Positions 40,607 to 41,195 of a stretch of 41,195 nucleotides of DNA are shown here, in pieces (the first letter of the stretch is position 1; each line of letters opens with the position of its first letter). This DNA comes from Streptosporangium nondiastaticum (GTDB taxonomy: Bacteria > Actinomycetota > Actinomycetes > Streptomycetales > Streptomycetaceae): positions 1 to 41,195 of the forward strand of contig NZ_PXWG01000053.1 in assembly GCF_003011965.1 (NCBI RefSeq), written 5' to 3'. The position numbers and the translations under genes were made by a program. Below the pieces are notes generated by a model. The model worked only from the letters and a program-made list of their open reading frames with translations. It was not told the DNA's origin and made no database searches.

Positions 40607-41195
40607 CTACAGCGCCGCGGGGTCGGAAAACGTCACACCCGGGGCCTGAGCGCCGAAACCCGTACTGCTCCGGACGGGCGGCACAAGGCGGAATACTCCG
40701 TTCGGACCGCCGTTCCCGCCGTCGTCGCTGCCGTCGCCGCCCTTGCCGGAACCGGTCCGTCCGCCGGTGAGCCCGCCGGATCCGGTGACCGTGCCGGAGC
40801 GGGCCGCGTCGTCCGCCTTGACCAGGCGCTCGCAGAAGGCGCGCAGGTCGACGGCGCTGCCGATGCCGGCGGCGCGCTCCAGCGTGCGGACGTCGTCCTC
40901 GTCGACGGCGTTGCCGCGGTTCTTCTGGGCGTCCAGGTAGTCGCGGCACATGCGGACGGCCCAGGCGCCGCCGGGCTTCGCGGCGTCGCCGCGGCCGTTG
41001 TCGTCCTTGTCGCCCTTGCCCTTGCCGGGGCGCGGCGACGCGGACGGGGAGTCCGCGGGCTCGTTCCTGTCGCCGGGCGTACGGCTCCTGCCCGCGCCGG
41101 GCGCGGAGCTGCCGGACCCGTCCGGGGTGCCGCTGCCGCTCGGGCCGCCGCCCCGGCCGCGGGACGGCGAGGCGCCGGGCGCGCGGCGGCCGTCC
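40607..41195 (-). CDS. Low-complexity hypothetical protein, C-terminal part (runs off the window)
   Basis: An open frame of 195 residues that continues past the window edge, so the start is missing. The visible N-terminal portion is Gly/Ser/Pro/Asp-rich with short Lys/Gly runs, like an extracytoplasmic linker. A conserved-looking helical segment follows: AWAVRMCRDYLDAQKNRG, then DVRTLERAAGIGSAVDLRAF and CERLVKADDAA, with two cysteines. Then comes another Gly-rich stretch and the tail VTFSDPAAL. The layout suggests a membrane-anchored extracellular protein whose anchor lies outside the window, such as those encoded beside ECF sigma factors in Streptomyces. Frame and stop are clear; function unknown. 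Confidence 0.7.
   Translation of the reverse strand, partial: DGRRAPGASPSRGRGGGPSGSGTPDGSGSSAPGAGRSRTPGDRNEPADSPSASPRPGKGKGDKDDNGRGDAAKPGGAWAVRMCRDYLDAQKNRGNAVDEDDVRTLERAAGIGSAVDLRAFCERLVKADDAARSGTVTGSGGLTGGRTGSGKGGDGSDDGGNGGPNGVFRLVPPVRSSTGFGAQAPGVTFSDPAAL

Overview
The window is about 41 kb of a high-GC actinomycete chromosome, almost certainly a Streptomyces. The coding frames show extreme G/C at third positions, there are many GTG starts, ATGA/GTGA stop-start overlaps are common, and the families are typical of the genus (XRE-DUF5753 with DUF397, HATPase anti-sigma-like protein, secreted Tap-type peptidase, nonulosonic-acid glycopolymer genes). No rRNA, tRNA, integrase, transposase or CRISPR array is visible.

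Region by region. (1) 1-9628: a nucleoside uptake and salvage block, all on the minus strand. It runs from a BmpA-type lipoprotein through an ABC ATPase and two permeases (4-nt overlaps) to cytidine deaminase and thymidine phosphorylase. A Uma2 nuclease-fold gene lies downstream and an M20 amidohydrolase upstream. The ABC ATPase has no ATG, GTG, TTG or CTG at a sensible start and appears to begin with ATC. Operator-like palindromes lie before both the ATPase and the lipoprotein. (2) 9730-18524: a divergent cluster for a nonulosonic (sialic/Kdn-like) acid surface glycopolymer: NeuB-type synthase, CMP-transferase fused to a KdsC-like phosphatase, two polysialyltransferase-like proteins, a DUF6716-type transferase, a GT2 and an acyltransferase. 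(3) 18495-20909: a TetR repressor divergent from an FAD aromatic monooxygenase, with two matching operators between them. (4) 20945-24949: a lipoprotein, the gluconate permease/gluconokinase pair with a divergent FadR-type GntR regulator, and a small membrane protein.

(5) 24995-31167: a polymorphic-toxin operon on the minus strand, made of an SseB-like protein, a WXG/T7SS-like protein, a 1597-residue Rhs protein whose tip looks like an R-S-E ADP-ribosyltransferase, and a 100-residue putative immunity protein overlapping its stop. This is the most interesting system here. (6) 31266-36889: an amidase overlapping tail to tail with an HATPase protein, a frameshifted XRE-DUF5753 regulator with a DUF397 partner, two small unknown genes and an SseB-DUF1266 protein. 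(7) 37007-41195: a secreted tripeptidyl-aminopeptidase-like hydrolase, a small CxxC protein, a B12-dependent acyl-CoA mutase large subunit with a tandem operator-like repeat upstream, and the C-terminal part of a low-complexity protein running off the window.

Family assignments rest on motifs read by eye. No database search was possible, so substrates and the toxin/immunity assignments are inferences.
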